Assembly (NCBI RefSeq): GCF_001650915.1
Contig: NZ_LXYO01000033.1
Location: forward strand, 124,001 to 188,000
DNA length: 64,000 bases
DNA from: Marinobacter sp. EhC06
GTDB taxonomy: Bacteria; Pseudomonadota; Gammaproteobacteria; Pseudomonadales; Oleiphilaceae
Reading direction: 5' to 3'
Position 1 is the first letter of the stretch. Every line of letters begins with the position of its first letter. Made by a program: the position numbers and the translations under genes. The notes under the pieces were generated by a model, which ran no database searches, was not told the origin of the DNA, and saw nothing but the letters and a program-made list of their open reading frames with translations. Below, piece by piece: positions 60,388 to 64,000 of the stretch.

Positions 60388-60476
60388 AATGCCCCGCATG
60401 GAAAAACCCTGTTTTTGGTATGGTTTAAGAGGTGCTTTCAGACAGCACTCGATGGATATCTGAAAGGAGGGGAAAC

Positions 60477-61838
60477 ATGGCTATCAGCCCGTCAAAACCC
60501 GAGCAATATCGCGCGCTGGGTTTATCCACTTTCGCCTTCACCCTGTGCTTTGCGGTGTGGACCATTTTCTCCATCATCGGGATTCGCATCAGCGAGGATC
60601 TAGGGCTGTCGGATACCCAGTTGGGTCTGCTAATGGCCACCCCCATTCTTACCGGCTCGATAAGTCGACTTTTCCTGGGCATCTGGACAGACCGGTACGG
60701 CGGCCGCTGGGTGTTCGGTATTCTGATGCTCACGACCGCCGCCTGCGTGTACCTGCTCACATTCGCAACCACGTACCTCATGCTGTTGGTAGGCGCTCTG
60801 GGCGTTGGCCTGGCAGGTGGTGCCTTTATCGTGGGGGTGGCCTACACGGCGGCCTGGTTTGAACCGGAGCGGCAGGGCACAGCCCTGGGCATTTTCGGTG
60901 CGGGCAACGTGGGCGCGGCAGTAACCAATTTCGGGGCCCCGTTCCTGCTGGTGGCATTCGGCTGGGAAAGCACCGCACAGATTTACGCCACGGTGCTGGC
61001 GATCATGGGTGTTGTTTTCATCCTGTTGGCCAAGGAAGATCCTCTGGCGGCAGAGCGGGCTGGCAGCAAGTCCAAAACCTTCCTGGAGCAGATGGAACCC
61101 CTGCGGGAGCTGAGGGTCTGGCGCTTTGCCCTGTACTACTTCTTCGTGTTCGGCGCCTTTGTGGCTTTGGCGCTCTGGCTGCCGCACTTCCTGATTGGCG
61201 TCTACGGCCTGGACATCAAAACCGCCGGTATCATTGCCGCGCTCTACACCATTCCGGCCTCCCTGTTCCGGATTCTGGGCGGCTGGATGTCAGACCGTTT
61301 CGGCGCCCGTCGGGTGATGTACTGGACCTTCGGTGCTTCGGTTCTGTGCACGTTTCTGCTGAGCTATCCGCCCACCGATTACGTCGTTCAGGGCATTGAT
61401 GGTGATATCCGCTTTACCCTGGCCATGAACCTGCCCATGTTCGTGGCGCTGATCTTTATCCTCGGATTCTTTATGTCCCTGGGCAAGGCAGCGGTGTACA
61501 AACACATTCCGGTTTACTACCCCATGCATGTCGGCGCCGTAGGCGGTGTGGTCGGTATGATTGGCGGGCTTGGAGGATTTATCCTGCCATTGACCTTCGG
61601 GGTACTGAACGACCTCACGGGCATCTGGCAGAGCTGCTTTATGCTGATGTTTGTGATCGTTGCAGCTGCCCTGGCGTGGATGCACTATGCAATCCGTTCT
61701 GCCGAGCGGGTGGAGTGGGCCGCCAACGAGGAAAGAACGGATTTGCCGGAACTGGCCTCGCCACAGCTGTTTTACCCGCTGAACCGCAAAAAACCCAAAG
61801 AACCTCTGGCGCCACCGCCAACAGCAGGCCAATCCTGA
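60477..61838 (+). CDS. NNP-family nitrate/nitrite transporter, copy 3
   Basis: 453 aa from the ATG at 60477 with AAAGGAGGGG before it. Twelve-helix MFS; F-G-A-G-N-V-G-A-A-V-T-N-F-G and G-G-V-V-G-M-I-G-G-L-G-G-F are nitrate-porter motifs. More compact and clearly different from the two other copies; closer to the NasA/NarK1-type branch. Cytoplasmic Pro-rich tail. Confidence 0.85.
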   Translation: MAISPSKPEQYRALGLSTFAFTLCFAVWTIFSIIGIRISEDLGLSDTQLGLLMATPILTGSISRLFLGIWTDRYGGRWVFGILMLTTAACVYLLTFATTYLMLLVGALGVGLAGGAFIVGVAYTAAWFEPERQGTALGIFGAGNVGAAVTNFGAPFLLVAFGWESTAQIYATVLAIMGVVFILLAKEDPLAAERAGSKSKTFLEQMEPLRELRVWRFALYYFFVFGAFVALALWLPHFLIGVYGLDIKTAGIIAALYTIPASLFRILGGWMSDRFGARRVMYWTFGASVLCTFLLSYPPTDYVVQGIDGDIRFTLAMNLPMFVALIFILGFFMSLGKAAVYKHIPVYYPMHVGAVGGVVGMIGGLGGFILPLTFGVLNDLTGIWQSCFMLMFVIVAAALAWMHYAIRSAERVEWAANEERTDLPELASPQLFYPLNRKKPKEPLAPPPTAGQS

Positions 61839-61864
61839 CGCCGCTTGATTTATTGCCCCTCGTT

Positions 61865-61886
61865 GCCCCGCACTGCGGGGCTTTTT
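61865..61886 (+). terminator. Rho-independent terminator of narK copy 3
   Basis: Stem GCCCCGC / GCGGGGC, 3-base loop, then five T, 26 bases after the stop. Confidence 0.9.
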
Positions 61887-61888
61887 CG

Positions 61889-61894
61889 TATAAT
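61889..61894 (+). promoter_or_regulatory. -10 element before the EVE gene
   Basis: A consensus TATAAT right after the terminator, 46 bases before the EVE start. TTGCCC at 61863-61868 is a possible but distant (20-base spacer) -35 inside the terminator stem. Confidence 0.5.
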
Positions 61895-61939
61895 CGCGGG
61901 GACTGCAATGAGGCTGATTCGGTAAATGGGAGAACCATC

Positions 61940-62398
61940 ATGGCCAAGTGGCTGGTTAAATCAGAACCCGCGGAATGTGGCATTGAGGATTTTGCCAAAG
62001 CCCCGGACGGGGTGATCCCGTGGGACGGCGTGCGTAACTACCAGGCCCGGAATTTTCTGGCCCAAATGGCAGAGGGCGACGAGGTTTTCCTCTACCACTC
62101 CAGCTGCAAGCACATCGGGATTGCCGGCATAGTGACGGTTGTTCGCAGCGGCTATCCGGATCCAACCCAGTTTGACCCGGAATCGCCCTACTACGATGGC
62201 AAGAGCACGAAGGAAAAGCCTCGCTGGCAGGCTGTCGACATGAAGTATGTTCGCACCCTGCCAAGGTTGATCCCGCTGGCGGAGCTGAAATCCATGGCCG
62301 GGCTCGAAGACCTGCCCCTGGTTCGCAAAGGTAACCGGCTATCCGTGATGCCCGTGGGCGAGGAGGAATGGCAGATCATCCTGGGCCAGGCTGGCTGA
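61940..62398 (+). CDS. EVE-domain protein
   Basis: 152 aa from the ATG at 61940. M-A-K-W-L-V-K-S-E-P front, W-D-G-V-R-N-Y-Q-A-R-N and F-L-Y-H-S-S-C are the EVE/thymocyte nuclear protein 1 signatures. EVE folds are PUA-like and bind modified bases in DNA or RNA. Own promoter; converges on the permease gene. Confidence 0.88.
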   Translation: MAKWLVKSEPAECGIEDFAKAPDGVIPWDGVRNYQARNFLAQMAEGDEVFLYHSSCKHIGIAGIVTVVRSGYPDPTQFDPESPYYDGKSTKEKPRWQAVDMKYVRTLPRLIPLAELKSMAGLEDLPLVRKGNRLSVMPVGEEEWQIILGQAG

Positions 62399-62422
62399 CA
62401 CCAGGGATCTGCCATCGGCGCG

Positions 62423-63775
62423 TCACTCGTCGTGGGGAATTGGATCCGGGCTCCGGTCCCAGCCCACCAGTGCCAGGGTAGCCACCACGCCAATCAACAG
62501 CCCCATCCACGGTTCAAAGAACGCCAGCGCGGCGCCAATCAGAACCACCGTACCCCGGGAAGCATTATCCCTCGGGATCGACATGGCAATGTAGGCGCAG
62601 GCAAAGCCGGTAAGCACCAGAGTCAGCGACAGGGCAACACCCAGCAACGGTTTGAGCCCGGTCAGTAGCGGCAACAGGAAGAAGATAAACGGCAGGCCCA
62701 TCAGATAGTAGGAGGCGAGGCCGCTGTGCAGGCTGTTCATGGCCTTGGGCCCCTGCTTCCAGCGCTGCACCACAATCACGTGAACGCCAGTCCAGACCGC
62801 GCCCTGGGTCGGGAAGAAGGGCGCAACAATTCCCATGATGGCGTTACGGATCGACAGGGAGAAGTGGGTGCGGTTGAGGTTGATATCCACATGCTCGTCC
62901 TTGCGCACCTTCAAGCCGTCACGCAGCACTTCATTCCCGGTGACCAGATCGCCAAACAGGATGATGTAGGCAATCAGCGCCAGCGGAATACTCTGGAGAA
63001 TCATCTCCTGGGACGGCCAGCCTATGGCCAACGGCGAAACCTTCGCCAATGCCTCACCCAGTGGTGGCACCAGGATTCCCCATTGGATATCGAAATTCAC
63101 CTCACCAACCAAGGGCCCGACGATGGCCGCGGCCAGAAAGCCCGGCAGCAAGCCCAGTGCTCCCAGCATGAAGAAGAAACGGCTCCGTTCCTTGAGCTTC
63201 TGCATCGGAATGGAGAAAGTGAATATCAGGCAGATGGCACAGGCAAGACCCGTGGCGATCGGCTGTTCAAGCAGAAAGCGCTCAGCATCGTCGACGAACA
63301 CCCGCTTGAGCGCAGCTATCGAGGCCCCGAGAATAATGCCGGCCTTGAGCGTATCGGGCAGCCAGATCACAAAGCGCCGGCCCAGGCCGGTTATACCGAG
63401 AAACAGGACAAGCGAGGCAAACACCAAGCTCAGCGCGGTCATTGCCTGGAACCGGCTGACCGGATCCTCATAGCCCCCTATCACAAACGCCAGAATCAGG
63501 GGCAACGCGGGGGTAATCCAGCCTCCCGCGTAGGGCTCGCCGAAAACGATCACCGCCGAGGCAATCAGGGAGGCATGGATCATCGACAATGCGACGGCTT
63601 CTTCAAAACTGAGTCCGAAGAAGGCGGTCATTACGGGAATTAATGCCAGGCCTGTCGCAGCTGAAACAAAAAGCCCCTGCAGGAACTCGGACCAGCACAG
63701 GCGCGTGTGGTAAAACGGAACGCGGAAGGTGAACGGCCCCCAGCGCCAGCCGGCTAACTCCGGTCTGTCTTCCAT
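62423..63775 (-). CDS. Polytopic membrane protein, possible NCS2/SLC23-like permease
   Basis: 450 aa with about 12-14 membrane segments. F-G-E-P-Y-A-G-G-W-I-T-P-A-L-P-L in the first third and F-F-P-T-Q-G-A-V-W-T-G later look like the two half-helix regions of the 7+7 fold of the SLC23/SLC26 superfamily, but the standard nucleobase signature is not clear. Substrate unknown. Confidence 0.55.
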   Translation of the reverse strand: MEDRPELAGWRWGPFTFRVPFYHTRLCWSEFLQGLFVSAATGLALIPVMTAFFGLSFEEAVALSMIHASLIASAVIVFGEPYAGGWITPALPLILAFVIGGYEDPVSRFQAMTALSLVFASLVLFLGITGLGRRFVIWLPDTLKAGIILGASIAALKRVFVDDAERFLLEQPIATGLACAICLIFTFSIPMQKLKERSRFFFMLGALGLLPGFLAAAIVGPLVGEVNFDIQWGILVPPLGEALAKVSPLAIGWPSQEMILQSIPLALIAYIILFGDLVTGNEVLRDGLKVRKDEHVDINLNRTHFSLSIRNAIMGIVAPFFPTQGAVWTGVHVIVVQRWKQGPKAMNSLHSGLASYYLMGLPFIFFLLPLLTGLKPLLGVALSLTLVLTGFACAYIAMSIPRDNASRGTVVLIGAALAFFEPWMGLLIGVVATLALVGWDRSPDPIPHDE

Positions 63776-64000
63776 GGAATGTCACTCGCTTTTGGTATTG
63801 TTGTTTGTGACCTGATTATGGGAAGGGTTTGCCCATCGCACGAATGAATATTTCTGATCAAGCTGAATAAATCTTGCTTATTACGTACGGCCGCTTCGCT
63901 GTCAGGGGCGTCCGACCATCATTCGGGCTATCCAATTCCGTCGCAGCCCTTTAGAATTCCGCCCTCCCCCCGAATTATCTGGAGCCGCCGCCTGCCATGT
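63776..64000. other. Right-edge gap of 225 bases
   Basis: No gene seen. An ATG at 63997 with TCTGGAG 17 bases before may begin another gene beyond the window; this cannot be judged from one codon. Confidence 0.3.

Larger units (their letters stand above)
60168..60476. other. 309-base regulatory gap between usp and narK copy 3
   Basis: No gene seen. It holds the FNR/Dnr box at 60272, NarL-like heptamers (TACCCCA 60299-60305; TACCTCC 60381-60387 and GGAGGTA 60376-60382), and a -10-like TATGGT at 60419-60424 before the plus-strand gene. Confidence 0.6.

Overview
The window looks like a chromosomal segment of a marine, denitrifying gammaproteobacterium, most likely Marinobacter or a close relative. 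This is inferred from protein flavour, moderately high GC and operon layout; no rRNA or tRNA is present to test it. Almost the whole window is protein coding. I see no prophage, IS element, CRISPR array or RNA gene.

Layout. 1-2270 is the C-terminal part of an RND efflux pump. 2305-8041 holds anaerobic-life genes: ubiUV (oxygen-independent ubiquinone hydroxylation), a chemoreceptor with a NIT (nitrate/nitrite sensing) domain, and hemN. 8262-9794 is an iron-sulfur photolyase. 9810-17803 is a sugar uptake locus: gtsABCD-type ABC transporter, LamB-type porin and the GltR/GtrS-type two-component system. 17924-20892 holds an orphan periplasmic binding/Cache protein and an unusual tandem HAD protein. 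21019-24210 has a CtaG-SCO pair, then a DUF2256 mini-gene overlapping a second photolyase. 24225-33756 is a metal island: Met-rich and His-rich secreted proteins, HupE/UreJ membrane protein, a transmembrane anchor protein, copIAB, a CopRS-like two-component system, a CadR-like MerR regulator and a CDF transporter. 33767-34684 is an AEC transporter.

34878-52286 is a compact denitrification superoperon region for nitrite to nitrous oxide: norCB, a NapH/NosR-like polyferredoxin, norD (with an apparent frameshift), norE and norF-like on the plus strand. Convergent to it on the minus strand is nirC-nirF-(PhnD-like protein)-norQ-(small membrane protein). Divergent from nirC is nirS-nirDLGH-nirJ-nirE-nirN, followed by a Crp/Fnr-type regulator. 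52372-63775 holds wrbA, hemolysin III, a Yip1-like protein, nnrS, three NNP-family nitrate/nitrite transporters, a single-domain globin, a universal stress protein, an EVE protein and a solute carrier.

How it works together. NNP transporters bring in nitrate and exchange nitrite. NirS reduces nitrite to NO using heme d1 made by NirE, NirDLGH, NirJ, NirF and NirN. NorBC, matured by NorQ/NorD, reduces NO to N2O. NnrS and the globin fit NO stress handling, and UbiUV and HemN keep quinone and heme synthesis going without oxygen. FNR/Dnr-type boxes (TTGAY-N4-RTCAA) precede ubiU, hemN, norC, nirC, nirS, usp and, weakly, the Crp/Fnr gene. NarL-type 7-2-7 heptamer pairs sit just upstream of the boxes at nirS and norC. 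Nitrate reductase, nitrous oxide reductase, NarXL, NirM and UbiT are not in the window.
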